A DNA stretch of 64,000 nt from Atlantibacter sp. RC6 (GCF_014193285.1 NZ_JACHZE010000003.1:1-64000), one strand, 5' to 3'; counted from the stretch's first letter, positions 40,485 through 50,544 are shown. Notes: generated from the letters alone by a model not told the origin. A program made the numbers and translations.

Positions 40485-40960
40485 AGAAATCCCTGTTAGT
40501 TTTATCCCCTTTCGAAAACTCAATGATCAACATCTGCATTCTCTATTTAAAATTTACCTTATATTCCCCGGGGAGATCACCCGCAAAAAATTAGTGATTC
40601 CCCGATTGAGATCAAAACGATCGTTTAATTCAAGCAAAGCGACAAATTCAGACGGATAATCTGAATTCGACTAATAAAAATAAATCAATCAGAACAAAAC
40701 CCTGGAATAATGATTTTCAGGGTGTTTTTTGTCATCGATTTTTCTTTATCATTTCTCCGCTTCGATAGCCTAAACTTGTCAATCTGTTAAAAATGGAATT
40801 TTCTTAGGAAATATTCCAGGACGCGTTTTGGAATATATTCCCCGCGACCTGTGAACAATTATACAGACGCCCTGATTCAACCCTATCGGCGGATGCTTAT
40901 TGTTGTGCAAGCCAGGCCCTACAAACGTAAGCCGTTTCTTAAGAGGTGGCAATCACAAGG
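40485..40960. promoter_or_regulatory. Intergenic region with GGAAT-N-ATTCC palindromes upstream of the LuxR gene
   Basis: 476 bases without a gene. Two palindromes lie 23 bases apart: GGAAATATTCC at 40807-40817 and GGAATATATTCC at 40830-40841, with a half-site GGAAT at 40795. An extended hairpin CCCTG...CAGGG at 40701-40723 with T runs on both strands could end the evgS-like transcript. The sequence is AT-rich, compatible with H-NS control. The palindromes are candidate regulator sites. Confidence 0.45.
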
Positions 40961-43900
40961 CTAATCCCCATCGCGGATAATACGCTGCGCTTCACTATCC
41001 AACTCATCCAACAAACCGTCCATACGTTGCAGCTTCGCTAACATCCCCTGGCTATTTTTGTTATCCACCAGATCCTGTTCGAGCCGGGCGGCCAGATCGT
41101 GTAACCGGATAGCGCCCAGCAATTGCGCGGTGCCGTTAAGCCGATGTAGATGGTGGCGCACCGCGACCCAGTTGCCCTGCTCTGCCGCCGCTTGCGCCGC
41201 TGACAGGTCGCGGCGATTTTCTCGTTGGGCATCTTCCAGCGCGTTTTGCATCAGCGCCTTGTTGTTCATGGTCAGTCGCGACAGTTTTTCCACATCAAGA
41301 ACCGGTTTGTCCGGCAACGCCAGCGCCGCAAGCATGGCATGTAGCTGCGACAGACTCAGCGGTTTGAACAGGCAGGCATTCATTCCCGCCGCCAGACAGT
41401 GCTGCTGTTCTTCCTCCTGCGCCGAGGCCGTTAACCCCCAAATCACCAGGTGTTGCCCGGCGGCACGCAGGGCTCTGGCAAGGGCGATACCATCCATTTC
41501 AGGCATATTGAGGTCGGTGATCAACAGGTCGTACTGGCGCTGCCGGAGCGCCGCCAGCGCCTGCGCGCCATCACTGACTTCATCCGCCCGCTGCCCGAGC
41601 GCGTGCAGTTGTTCCTTTAACAGCAGGCGGTTGGTGGGATGGTCATCGGCAATCAGTATTGCCAGACGCTGCGCCAGGACATCGGGCTGGGCGGGCGCGT
41701 GCGACACCTTTTGCACCCGGCCACGCTGGCTGGCCGCCGCCAGTGCCAGAGTAAAGGTCGTGCCCTGGCCTGGCTCGCTTTGCAGATCCAGGGTACCGCC
41801 CATCTGCGCCAGCAGTTCCTTGCTGATTGCCAGCCCCAGGCCCGACCCGCTCTGCGCGCGGCCCGTATCGGTCTGGCTGAACGGCGTAAACAGCTGGCTC
41901 TGCTGCTCAACCGGAATGCCCGGCCCGGTATCGCTCACCTCAATAATCAACTCGACCTGTTTTTCGTCCACTCGCTGCGTCTGGGCCGTTACGGTGACGC
42001 TGCCCTGGTGGGTGAATTTCACGGCGTTGCCAATCAGATTGGTTAATACCTGGCGCAGCGGTTGCGGGTCCAGCCACAAGCGGAGATCCGCCAGCGTGCT
42101 GTTAACCCGTAATGACAGCGATTTTTGCGCCGCCAGGCCGCTGAATAATTGCGTGACCTCCGCCAGCAGCGCGTTGATATCCACCCAACGGGGCATGAGT
42201 TCGACTTTGCCGGATTCGATTTTCTCTAAATCCAGCACGTTGCCGATCAGCATCATCAGCGACTGGGAAGCCTGCCATGCGCGATCCACGGCGGTTTTAT
42301 CATGCCCGGCGCGGATTTCCCGGGAACGGTGCAGCAGCTCCAGAAAGCCCATGATGGCGCTCACCGGGGTGCGGATCTCGTGGCTCATGCGCGCCAGAAA
42401 AACGCGCTTCTCTTTATTGGCCCGCAGGGCGTTGTCTTTTTCCTGCTCCAGCTGGTGCTGCGCCCGTTTTCTTTTGCGGATTTCCGACAGCAAATACAGC
42501 CCCCAGACCAGGCTGCTCAGCACCAGCAGCCCCGCCAGTAGCGCAACCAGATAAAATGGCCGGTTGTATAACTCCCAGGTGTCGATGGTGACATCGGGTA
42601 AGCGCACCCATTTACCGACGATTTGCAGGATCTCTTTTTGCGGGATGTTATCCAGCGCCTTATCGAGTATCTGCCGTAACTCGGGCTCTGAACGCGGCAT
42701 GGCAAAACCAATCGCCGACGGCGGTTCATCGGGCAGCGGCGTAAAGGCAAGTTGGTCAGGATAATAGTGCTCGCTGAAGTAGCGCACGGTTAACTGGTTG
42801 GAGAGCGCCGCGTCCACCTCGCCGTTCGCCACCAGATTCAGCGCCACGCTGGCGTTATCCACCTGCCGCCAGCGAATGCCCGGATAGTTGGCGGTAAGCA
42901 CCGGGATGAGATTGTGCAGCGAGGCGATGGCGACGGTCATGCCGGGCCGCAGCGCTATCGCCTGCGTCTGACCGCTTTTCATCACAATGACGTTGGGCGT
43001 GGTAATAAACGGATGGGTATAGGAAACACTATCGATACGGTTTAAATCCCAGGTCGCGGTCTGCATTAAATGCCAGCCGCCCTTGCCCATGGCCTCCAGC
43101 ATTTCATCGTTGGATTTGACGACGATGGTTTCAAATTTCAGGCCGGTTTGCAGGCTGATTAAATTCAGGATGTCGCCAATAATCCCCCGGGTTTCCAGAT
43201 TGCTGTCCAGCAGGGTATAAGGCGCGAAATACGGGTTAACAATGATCCGCAGCGTTTTGTGCTGGCTTAGCCACTGCCGTTCCCGACTGGTGAGGTCCAG
43301 CTTATCCAGCGCAAAAGTCAGGTTGCCTTTTTCAATCCACGACTGGGTGATTTGATTATGAAGGTGTTCATCAATCGCCCCGAGAAAACGATTGACGATT
43401 TGTTGCAGCGGTTCCTGCGATGGCGCTATCAGGAAATAGCTTCGCTTCTGCTCGTCGCCCCAGTATTTAACGGTGGTCAGCGCCAGGGCGAACTCCTGGG
43501 AAATGATCGCGCTGCCCGGCAAACTGTCGCCAAGAAAATAGTTGTTCTTCCCCTCCGCCACCGAGGAGAGCGCCGCATGGTAGCTGGCGTAGCGGTGAAT
43601 CTGCGCATTGGGGAACGACTGATTAATCCACGTCTCGGGCGGATAGTCTTCTACCGTCGCGACGGTGACAACTTTCTCGCTGCGCAGCGGCTCCATCACG
43701 TTAGCCAGGGTGGTTACCAGCGCGGGCCAGGAGGCGATAACCGGCGCGGAAAGCATCACGCCCGCAGGCGGTTCAGGTTGATACTGCAAACCGGTGAGTA
43801 ACAGATCGACGTGGTTCTGCTTGAGGGCCTCCAGCGCCTGCGCTTCATTCTGATAGCGCCACACTTCAAGAGTGATATCGAGTGAGCGCTGCATTAGCGC

Positions 43901-44161
43901 CAGATAATCGGCGTTCATCCCCCGGTAGCGACCCGATACCGTGTTGAGCACCAGTGGCGGAATATCCGGTGGGAAGATGGCCACCCGTAAGGTTTTTTTC
44001 TGCCGCAGCCAGCGGTTTTGCTCATCGGTGAGATAAAGCTGCACGGGCTGCAAGGGATTAAAACCAGAGAGATCGAGTTTTTCAGCCTCAGGCATTTGCG
44101 CTTGCGCCGGGGTAACCAGCGCGGCCAGCACAATGAACAAAATAACCAGCAGGCTTTTCAT
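40961..44161 (-). CDS. evgS: EvgS/BvgS-like hybrid sensor kinase without PAS domain
   Basis: A 1066-residue unorthodox kinase. Signal peptide 1-21; two periplasmic solute-binding (Venus flytrap) domains at about 55-280 and 300-520; transmembrane helix 536-557. Then the histidine kinase core with His594 in SHEIRTP, Asn712 in the N box, SDTGPGIP and GSGLGLAIS; a receiver with Asp883 and Lys933; and a C-terminal HPt with His1006 in HRLNGTAQ. E. coli EvgS has 1197 residues with a PAS domain between membrane and HisKA; here only about 30 residues lie there. It acts by phosphorelay on the EvgA-like regulator next door. Confidence 0.92.
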   Translation of the reverse strand: MKSLLVILFIVLAALVTPAQAQMPEAEKLDLSGFNPLQPVQLYLTDEQNRWLRQKKTLRVAIFPPDIPPLVLNTVSGRYRGMNADYLALMQRSLDITLEVWRYQNEAQALEALKQNHVDLLLTGLQYQPEPPAGVMLSAPVIASWPALVTTLANVMEPLRSEKVVTVATVEDYPPETWINQSFPNAQIHRYASYHAALSSVAEGKNNYFLGDSLPGSAIISQEFALALTTVKYWGDEQKRSYFLIAPSQEPLQQIVNRFLGAIDEHLHNQITQSWIEKGNLTFALDKLDLTSRERQWLSQHKTLRIIVNPYFAPYTLLDSNLETRGIIGDILNLISLQTGLKFETIVVKSNDEMLEAMGKGGWHLMQTATWDLNRIDSVSYTHPFITTPNVIVMKSGQTQAIALRPGMTVAIASLHNLIPVLTANYPGIRWRQVDNASVALNLVANGEVDAALSNQLTVRYFSEHYYPDQLAFTPLPDEPPSAIGFAMPRSEPELRQILDKALDNIPQKEILQIVGKWVRLPDVTIDTWELYNRPFYLVALLAGLLVLSSLVWGLYLLSEIRKRKRAQHQLEQEKDNALRANKEKRVFLARMSHEIRTPVSAIMGFLELLHRSREIRAGHDKTAVDRAWQASQSLMMLIGNVLDLEKIESGKVELMPRWVDINALLAEVTQLFSGLAAQKSLSLRVNSTLADLRLWLDPQPLRQVLTNLIGNAVKFTHQGSVTVTAQTQRVDEKQVELIIEVSDTGPGIPVEQQSQLFTPFSQTDTGRAQSGSGLGLAISKELLAQMGGTLDLQSEPGQGTTFTLALAAASQRGRVQKVSHAPAQPDVLAQRLAILIADDHPTNRLLLKEQLHALGQRADEVSDGAQALAALRQRQYDLLITDLNMPEMDGIALARALRAAGQHLVIWGLTASAQEEEQQHCLAAGMNACLFKPLSLSQLHAMLAALALPDKPVLDVEKLSRLTMNNKALMQNALEDAQRENRRDLSAAQAAAEQGNWVAVRHHLHRLNGTAQLLGAIRLHDLAARLEQDLVDNKNSQGMLAKLQRMDGLLDELDSEAQRIIRDGD

Positions 44162-44164
44162 CGG

Positions 44165-44782
44165 TCAGATCAGCTTATTCTGGCTGGCAAAGGCCAGTAA
44201 CTCGATAAGCGTTTTGCAACCCAGCTTTTCCATCAGCCGGGTTTTATAGGTGCTGACGGTTTTCGCGCTGATATGCATCTGCTCGCCGATTTTAGTGTTA
44301 TCAAAACCCTCCAGCATATAGCGCATCACTTTCATTTCCTGCGTGGAAAGCAACTCGAGCTTTTCGCGATCGCCTGGCGGTACGCCGGTAAAATCATCCA
44401 GCACGAACGGAAAATAGCTGTAGCCATTTTGCGCCGCCCGGATCGCCGCCATGATGGTGGTCATTTCTTGTTTCTTGCTGATAAAAGCGTGCGCGCCCGC
44501 TTCGGCGCTGCGTCGGCTGTAGTAACGATCGTTTTTCGCCGACACCACAATCACAATGCCGCGGTAGTACTGTTTGCGCAGTTTTTCGATCAGGTCGATA
44601 CCGTTAACGCCAGGGATATCCACATCAATGACAATAATATCCGGGCGTTCGTGGCGCAGCGCGTTAAGAGCTGCCGTCCCGTCTTCGAACTCCTGGGTCA
44701 CGGTAATGGCGTGCGTTTCCAGCACGCCGCGGATCGCCATACGCGCCAGAGGATGATCGTCGATAATAATGGCAGTGGTCAC
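44165..44782 (-). CDS. evgA: EvgA-like response regulator
   Basis: A 205-residue regulator. The start is probably GTG 44782 because AAGGAGG lies 9 bases before it; ATG 44791 would be directly against that site. The receiver has DDHPLA and the phosphoacceptor Asp in IVIDVDIPGVNG (about residue 52). The C-terminal LuxR HTH is LSTQEMKVMRYMLEG ... KTVSTYKTRLMEKL, close to E. coli EvgA. It precedes the kinase gene by three bases. Its target genes cannot be seen here. Confidence 0.92.
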   Translation of the reverse strand: MTTAIIIDDHPLARMAIRGVLETHAITVTQEFEDGTAALNALRHERPDIIVIDVDIPGVNGIDLIEKLRKQYYRGIVIVVSAKNDRYYSRRSAEAGAHAFISKKQEMTTIMAAIRAAQNGYSYFPFVLDDFTGVPPGDREKLELLSTQEMKVMRYMLEGFDNTKIGEQMHISAKTVSTYKTRLMEKLGCKTLIELLAFASQNKLI

Positions 44783-44915
44783 GGGCGACATCCTCCTTCA
44801 GGCAGGAAACGCTGGGCACGGGCAGACTTTTACTGAGCATAGCCCAAACCGCAGCGCAGACGACAGCACATTCACGCGATCAATAGCAAAAAGAGGGGGT
44901 TACAGCGCGGAAGAA

Positions 44916-44938
44916 AACGGCCCCCCGCGGAGGCCGTT
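44916..44938 (-). terminator. Terminator of the PhoX-like gene
   Basis: Stem AACGGCC...GGCCGTT followed by TTC on the minus strand, directly after the PhoX-like stop at 44943. T run is short. Confidence 0.55.
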
Positions 44939-44942
44939 GAGG

Positions 44943-46910
44943 TTAACTACCGATAATGCCGCCGTCGGCTTTGACAATCACCACGGTGGACGAGCGCGGA
45001 CGGCTCGTTTTATCGCCATCAGGCCAGGTGGACACGGCGGTCGGGTTAGCCGGATCGCTGATATCATCGCCCGGTTCGCCAGGATGCTGGATATTGATAA
45101 ACAGCGTGCGGTTATCCGGCGTAAAGGCGATACCGGTGATCTCGCAACCGCGTGGCCCGGTGAGGAAGCGGCGATATTCATTGGTGCCCGGTACGGTGGC
45201 GAGCATCTGGTTATTGCCCATGCCCTCGTAAGCTTTTTTATTGATGGTGCTGGACGAGACGTCGGTCTGGATCCACAGCACGCCGCGATGATCGAACGAC
45301 AGGCCGTCCGGGCTGCCGAACTCCGCGCCCTTCATCGAGCCTTTTGCCTTCTCGTCGGCGCTGTCCGGCTTGCCGCCCATCACCAGGATATCCCATTTGA
45401 ACGCGGTGGATGCCGGGTCACTGTTCTCTTCGCGCCAGTGCATGATATGCCCGTAGACGTTATTGGCGCGCGGGTTGGCGGCATCGACCGGCGCTTTGCC
45501 CTCTTTGCCGCGATCGCTGTTGTTGGTCAGGGTACAGTAAACGCTGCCGGCGGCGTGCGGATCGACGGCAATCCACTCCGGGCGGTCCATTTTAGTGGCG
45601 CCCACGATGTCGGCGGCGAGACGCGTTTTGATCAGCAGTTCGCCCTGGCTGGCGAACCCGTTGCTGGCATCCAGACCCGATTGCCCGTAAACCAGCGGCA
45701 GCCAGCTTCCGCTGCCGTCTTCGTTAAATTTCGCCACGTAGAGCGTCCCTTCAGAGAGCAGATCCATGGCGGCGTCGCGCTGGCTGGCGTCGTATTTATT
45801 GGCGGAAACGAACTTATAGATGTACTCGAATTTCTGGTCGTCGCCCATGTAGGCGACCACGCGATTGTCCGCCGCCAGGGTGATGGCCGCGCCTTCATGT
45901 TTGAAGCGGCCTAACGCGGTATGTTTGCGCGGCGTGGACTGCGGGTTGTACGGGTCGATTTCTACCACCCAGCCGAAGCGGTTGGGTTCGTTCGGCGTGG
46001 CGTCGACGCTGAAACGCGCATCGGCTTCGCTCCAGCGGTAGGATTCGTCGCTGTCGCTGATGCCGTAGCGTTTTTCCAGCGCGTTCGGGGCCGCTTTCTT
46101 AACGAAAATATCCGACCAGTTCTCTTCGCAGGTCAGATAGGTGCCCCAGGGCGTGTGCCCATTGGCGCAGTTCTGCATCGTGCCGAGCACTGTTTCGCCC
46201 TGCGGATCGGCGTCGGTTTTCATCAGCGCATGATTTTTTGCCGGGCCGGTAAGTTTCATCGGCGTATTCACGGTGATGCGGCGCGCGAATTCAGACGGGC
46301 GCACCACGGTCCAGTTGTCGCCCTGTTTTTTCACCTCAATCACCGAAATCCCCATGGCATTCTGCCCTTTGCGGACCTTGTCGAGGTTCCAGTTGGCGAC
46401 GCCGTCTTTAAACAGCAGGCCGTTATCAATATATTCGTGGTTCATCGCCAGCAGCCCGTGGTGCGGATCGTCGCCGCCCAGCGGCAGGCTGAACCAGGCC
46501 ATCCCGTCGTGATGCATGCCCGCCTGTGCGGCCTGTTCATCGGTGGTGTTGCTGCCGTCGGTTTTGAATTCCGGCAGGTTGCCCTTTAAGCCCACCGCAT
46601 CGCCCCAGCGATAGAAGGGACGCGCCACGTATCCCTCCGGCACGCGCACGGTATCGTCGGTCGAGACCGCGATACTGGTGAAGCCCAGCGAGGAAGGACG
46701 CGCCATCGCGGTTTCCACCGCCCAGGCCGCGGGTGATTTCATCAGCGCCGGGAAAGAGACCGCCGCACCAGCCACCACGCCCATCTGTAAGAAACGGCGA
46801 CGGCTTAAAAAGGCGTTGGCGACATCGGAAAAGACGGGGTTAGCGCTGCGGTTATTGATTTCGTCGCTGTGTTCCTGTTTAAACAGCGGCTTAAGGGGTC
46901 TGCTCATCAT
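44943..46910 (-). CDS. Tat-exported PhoX-family phosphatase
   Basis: A 655-residue protein of the PhoX/DUF839 family. The N-terminus carries a twin-arginine signal (SRRRFLQMG near residue 36) followed by a hydrophobic stretch. The family's beta-propeller with metal-binding acidic residues is recognised by TCEENWSD, WVVEIDPYN and SPDGLSFDHRG. PhoX enzymes remove phosphate from monoesters with Ca and Fe. A separate transcript is likely, with a terminator on each side. Phosphate control cannot be shown from the sequence. Confidence 0.88.
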   Translation of the reverse strand: MMSRPLKPLFKQEHSDEINNRSANPVFSDVANAFLSRRRFLQMGVVAGAAVSFPALMKSPAAWAVETAMARPSSLGFTSIAVSTDDTVRVPEGYVARPFYRWGDAVGLKGNLPEFKTDGSNTTDEQAAQAGMHHDGMAWFSLPLGGDDPHHGLLAMNHEYIDNGLLFKDGVANWNLDKVRKGQNAMGISVIEVKKQGDNWTVVRPSEFARRITVNTPMKLTGPAKNHALMKTDADPQGETVLGTMQNCANGHTPWGTYLTCEENWSDIFVKKAAPNALEKRYGISDSDESYRWSEADARFSVDATPNEPNRFGWVVEIDPYNPQSTPRKHTALGRFKHEGAAITLAADNRVVAYMGDDQKFEYIYKFVSANKYDASQRDAAMDLLSEGTLYVAKFNEDGSGSWLPLVYGQSGLDASNGFASQGELLIKTRLAADIVGATKMDRPEWIAVDPHAAGSVYCTLTNNSDRGKEGKAPVDAANPRANNVYGHIMHWREENSDPASTAFKWDILVMGGKPDSADEKAKGSMKGAEFGSPDGLSFDHRGVLWIQTDVSSSTINKKAYEGMGNNQMLATVPGTNEYRRFLTGPRGCEITGIAFTPDNRTLFINIQHPGEPGDDISDPANPTAVSTWPDGDKTSRPRSSTVVIVKADGGIIGS

Positions 46911-46980
46911 GGCTTCCTGTCGGTATTGGTATCAGAAGTGAGCAGTGTAAGAAGTTTTTATTACAAATTTATAACAATGA

Positions 46981-47006
46981 AAAAGGGGCATCGCTGCCCC
47001 TTCGGT
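46981..47006 (-). terminator. Terminator between PhoX-like gene and TonB receptor
   Basis: Stem AGGGGCA-GCGA-TGCCCCT followed by TTTTTC on the minus strand and with a later T run on the plus strand. It ends the receptor operon. Confidence 0.8.
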
Positions 47007-47016
47007 TTTTGCACGC

Positions 47017-49215
47017 TTAAAAGTCGTAACTCATCGAGACTTTCAGGGTTCGCGGTTCGCCCTGGAAGATGTAGGTGCCGCCGTCATCCACGCTCGACCA
47101 GTAGTTCTCGTTGGTGACGTTATCCACGCCCACCCGCCAGGTCATTTCGTTGCGATCCTGATTCAACTGCATTTTGTAGCGAACGCCCAAATCCAGCGTG
47201 GTGTAAGCGTCGAGTTTTTTGGTGTTCGCCGCGTTGGCATATTGCGAGCCGGTACGGTTAATGCGCGCCGTGGCGGTCAGCCCCTGTACCGGCTGGATGT
47301 CATATTCCGCGCCCAGCACCATCACGTATGATGGGATGCCGATCGGATCATTGCCTTTATTGACGCCGTTTTGCGTTTTGGTCAACTCGGCGTCAATCCA
47401 GGTAGCGCTGCCGTTAACACGCAGGCCCAGCAGCGGTTCGCCGAAAACGTTCAGCTCAATGCCGCGGTTACGCTGTTCGCCGTCCATTTTCCAGGTTGGC
47501 AGCGCATTGGGATCGCTGGAGGCGACGTTAAAGCCCGACGGCTTTTTGATTTCATACAACGCCAGCGAGCCGCCGATGCGGCCATAGTCCATTTTTACGC
47601 CCACTTCGTTTTGCTTCGAGTGAACGATGTCCGTGCTTTCGCCATAGTTGGAGGTGCCTTTCGGCGCGGCCTGGCCAGGCTGTAGCGCTTCGGTATGGTT
47701 GGCGTAGAAAGAGACTTCCTCCCAGGCTTTGTACACCATGCCGTAAGTCGGCATCCAGCGGCTCTGGTCATAGCGCGAGTTGGCGGTCTCCGCGCCGGTG
47801 GCGTTACTGTAGTTGCGCACCGCCACTTTCTGATGGCGCGCCCCCAGAGTCAGCAGCAGCTTATCATCCAGCACGCCCAGGGTATCGCTCAGCAGCCAGC
47901 CCTGAGTGCGGGTGCGGCCAGTGGTGAGCGGATCGCTGTAATTACCGCCTTTCAGGTCGGCATCAGGCATCGGCACATCCTGCGGATCATAGATATTCAC
48001 CGGTACCGCCGGGTTTTTCGACAGCATCGCCCATGCGATATTGTCGCGGCGCAGCAGCGCGGAGTAGCCGACGTTGACTTTATGGGAGACGAAGCCGGTA
48101 TCGAAATTACCGCGAATGCCGCCCATGCCGCTGTAGGAATCGCGGATGGCGTTCGTATCCAGACGGCCAATTGTGGCGTTGCCGTTGACGTTATTTAGTT
48201 TCGGCGAACTGTAGATTCCGGTTTCATGGCTGTGCTGCATGCCGAATCCAAGATAAGTGGTCCAGTTGTCAGTCAGATCGTATTCAGCACGCGCCAGGCC
48301 GAACTCGTTTTCGATATTGCTGTAACCCCACTTCTGGGCGTAGTTACTGGTGTTGCGCGGCGGATCGGGTATGAAATCCACGGCGCTGACGTTAACGCCC
48401 ACGGTGCCGCCATGGAAGGTCTTTTTCTGGTAGCCCATGTCCAGCGAGCCGCGCAGGCGTTCACCCTTATAATCCAGCCCAACAGACGCCAGGGTGGTGC
48501 GGCGCTTATCGTCCTCAATCGGGCTTTCACCTTCGCGATGCAGCAGGTTGACCCGCGCGCCAAACTGGTTGTTGTCGCCGAAGCGGCGGCCCATATCCAG
48601 CGAACCGCCCAGCTGGGAGGCGGAGGTATAATCCACGCCGACACGGGTAATCGGCGTTTCGCTGGCGTGTTTTGGCTCAAGGTTGATCATCCCGCCCACG
48701 CCGGACGAGGCTGCGCCGTTGACCAGCGCGTTAGCGCCTTTAAAGATTTCCACACGCTCAAGCATGGCGGCGTCAACGACCTGGCGCGGCACCACGCCCG
48801 CCAGCCCGCCGAAAGTCATGTCATCGCCATCCAGCTTAAAGCCGCGAATGCGGTAGGTTTCGGCGTAGTTACCGTAACCCTGCACGTTCTGCACGCCCGC
48901 GTCGTTGCTGACCACATCGGCAATGGTTTTTGCCTGCTGATCTTCTATCAGCTTCGAGGTGTAGCCAATAACGTTAAAGGGCACGTCCATGGCGCTTTGT
49001 TCACCCAGCATCCCCAGCCGCCCGCCATTGGCCATCTGGCCGTCAAGGAAAGCGGGAACCAGCTCATCACCGCCGGGCGTAAAGTCGTTCCCGGCGGCCT
49101 GGACCACAATGGTGTCTTCCTGACTTTGTTTAGCGGTTTCCGCGCTAGCCGCCTGCGCGCCCTGCACAGTCGCGCCAATCGCCAGCGCCAGTAGTGTTTT
49201 CGTTTTTATGTTCAT
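47017..49215 (-). CDS. TonB-dependent siderophore receptor
   Basis: A 732-residue outer membrane receptor. Signal peptide residues 1-22, a TonB box at about 34-39 (DTIVVQ), plug domain about 60-180 (IADVVSNDAGVQNVQGYGNYAETYRIRGF), then a 22-strand barrel ending in SYDF with terminal Phe. It takes up a ferric chelate or similar substrate with TonB-ExbBD energy; the substrate is not decided. It lies 48 bases downstream of the YncE-like lipoprotein gene, in the same operon, behind a Fur-like box. Confidence 0.9.
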   Translation of the reverse strand: MNIKTKTLLALAIGATVQGAQAASAETAKQSQEDTIVVQAAGNDFTPGGDELVPAFLDGQMANGGRLGMLGEQSAMDVPFNVIGYTSKLIEDQQAKTIADVVSNDAGVQNVQGYGNYAETYRIRGFKLDGDDMTFGGLAGVVPRQVVDAAMLERVEIFKGANALVNGAASSGVGGMINLEPKHASETPITRVGVDYTSASQLGGSLDMGRRFGDNNQFGARVNLLHREGESPIEDDKRRTTLASVGLDYKGERLRGSLDMGYQKKTFHGGTVGVNVSAVDFIPDPPRNTSNYAQKWGYSNIENEFGLARAEYDLTDNWTTYLGFGMQHSHETGIYSSPKLNNVNGNATIGRLDTNAIRDSYSGMGGIRGNFDTGFVSHKVNVGYSALLRRDNIAWAMLSKNPAVPVNIYDPQDVPMPDADLKGGNYSDPLTTGRTRTQGWLLSDTLGVLDDKLLLTLGARHQKVAVRNYSNATGAETANSRYDQSRWMPTYGMVYKAWEEVSFYANHTEALQPGQAAPKGTSNYGESTDIVHSKQNEVGVKMDYGRIGGSLALYEIKKPSGFNVASSDPNALPTWKMDGEQRNRGIELNVFGEPLLGLRVNGSATWIDAELTKTQNGVNKGNDPIGIPSYVMVLGAEYDIQPVQGLTATARINRTGSQYANAANTKKLDAYTTLDLGVRYKMQLNQDRNEMTWRVGVDNVTNENYWSSVDDGGTYIFQGEPRTLKVSMSYDF

Positions 49216-49263
49216 ACCTGGTGACTCAAAAATGCAAAAGAGAATGCCCTTTAACGGAGCGGT

Positions 49264-50349
49264 TTATTGATTCAGCGAAATTCGCACAATGCTGTCCGGG
49301 CCTTTGGTGGAGTGATCCTTGTTAAAGCCCTGTTTGACGGTGACATAGAGCGTTTGCCCGTCGGCGGATAGCAGCAGGCTGTTAGGATGCGGCGGCAGAT
49401 CGAAGTGCTTTTTCACTGCATAGGTGGTGGCGTCGAGCACCAGCACTTTTCCGCTTTCACGTTGAGAGAGGTAGATTTCGTGGCGCTTCGGATTGAACTT
49501 CACGCCCAGGGTGTCGCCGGTATCCAGCTTTTTGATGGTCTTACCGGTGTGGATATCCAGCACCAGGGTGGTTTTGGCTTTGGAGTTGTCCGTCACGAAC
49601 AGGCGACCCGTTTCAGGATCTTCCGCCAGGTTCAGCAACAGCGCCTTATCTACGCCGAGCGGCGCCCAGCGCTGTTCAATGCGCTGCGTTTTGGGGTTAA
49701 TAACCAGGATTTCGCCGCCGCCGTTAGCCGCGTAGAGACGCTGAGTCTGTTCAGAATAATGCAGGCCGGTGACCCATTTCCCCGCGTTATCAATACGTTT
49801 TTTCAGCTTCATGGTGTTGGCGTCAACCACCCAGATCACCGCCGGATCGGCTACGCCACCTACATACAGCAGGCCATCATGCAGCAGAATTTCACGCGCG
49901 CCGTAAGGGAAGCCCTCTTTATTCCGCTCTTTAAACAGGGTACGGGTTTTCACTTTGCCGGTTGCGGTGTCCAGCGCGCTGATGCCGCCGTCCAGCGAGT
50001 TGGTGACATACAACGTGCTGCCGTCCGGAGAAATCGCCGCGCCAAAGTTTTTCAGATCGGTATGGGCTTCGCCGAGGGTTTTCAGCGTCTTCGGATCGAG
50101 CTTGTAAACCACGCCGCCCTGCACGTCTTTGAAACTTAATGCGCTGGCGACATACAGCGCGTCGCCTGCCGGAGTGATGACCATTTCATACAGGCCATTC
50201 GCCAGTTCGCGATGGTTAATATTTTGATTTTTCTCCACGGCCTGAGTGGCAGGCGCGGCGGCGGTTTGCGTGGGCTCCGCTTTATGCGCGGTGCAGCTGA
50301 CCAGCGACGCGGCAACGGCAAGTGCCAGCAGAGTGTATTTGATTTTCAA
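49264..50349 (-). CDS. YncE-like beta-propeller lipoprotein
   Basis: The start is taken as TTG 50349, six bases after AAGGAG; the product is then a lipoprotein precursor (MKIKYTLLALAVAASLVSC). The 361-residue protein has WD-like propeller repeats, for example VYKLDPKTLKTLGEAHTDL and ALDTATGKVKTRTLF, and is similar to E. coli YncE (353), a periplasmic protein whose gene is next to the receptor yncD. Here it is lipid-anchored and cotranscribed with the receptor. A helper role in iron or metal uptake is inferred from this linkage. Confidence 0.85.
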   Translation of the reverse strand: MKIKYTLLALAVAASLVSCTAHKAEPTQTAAAPATQAVEKNQNINHRELANGLYEMVITPAGDALYVASALSFKDVQGGVVYKLDPKTLKTLGEAHTDLKNFGAAISPDGSTLYVTNSLDGGISALDTATGKVKTRTLFKERNKEGFPYGAREILLHDGLLYVGGVADPAVIWVVDANTMKLKKRIDNAGKWVTGLHYSEQTQRLYAANGGGEILVINPKTQRIEQRWAPLGVDKALLLNLAEDPETGRLFVTDNSKAKTTLVLDIHTGKTIKKLDTGDTLGVKFNPKRHEIYLSQRESGKVLVLDATTYAVKKHFDLPPHPNSLLLSADGQTLYVTVKQGFNKDHSTKGPDSIVRISLNQ

Positions 50350-50544
50350 TGGTAGCTCCTTGCTAACCATCCTGACGCGGGCTATTACCGCAAACGACAA
50401 GCGCCAGAACAGGAAGATGTTGTGTCAACCGGTTATTACTCAACCGCTTTTAGCCCACGGTTGAGTAATACCGGTCATGTTTTAGTGATTTATTGGCCTT
50501 GTCGGAACGAGTTGTGAGGCGCACCCTCTCTCACCCAGAAAAGC

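Noticed and set aside
40701..40723. Hairpin CCCTG...CAGGG as a certain evgS terminator
   Set aside because: The stem is only five pairs with a 13-base loop, and it is about 240 bases past the kinase stop; listed only as part of the intergenic region.
41058..42554. 498-codon open frame on the plus strand opposite the EvgS-like kinase
   Set aside because: Serine/arginine/cysteine-rich low-quality product antisense to conserved kinase domains; a shadow.
44769..45914. 381-codon plus-strand frame opposite the PhoX-like gene
   Set aside because: Antisense to a conserved Tat-exported phosphatase with good motifs; composition is typical of a shadow.
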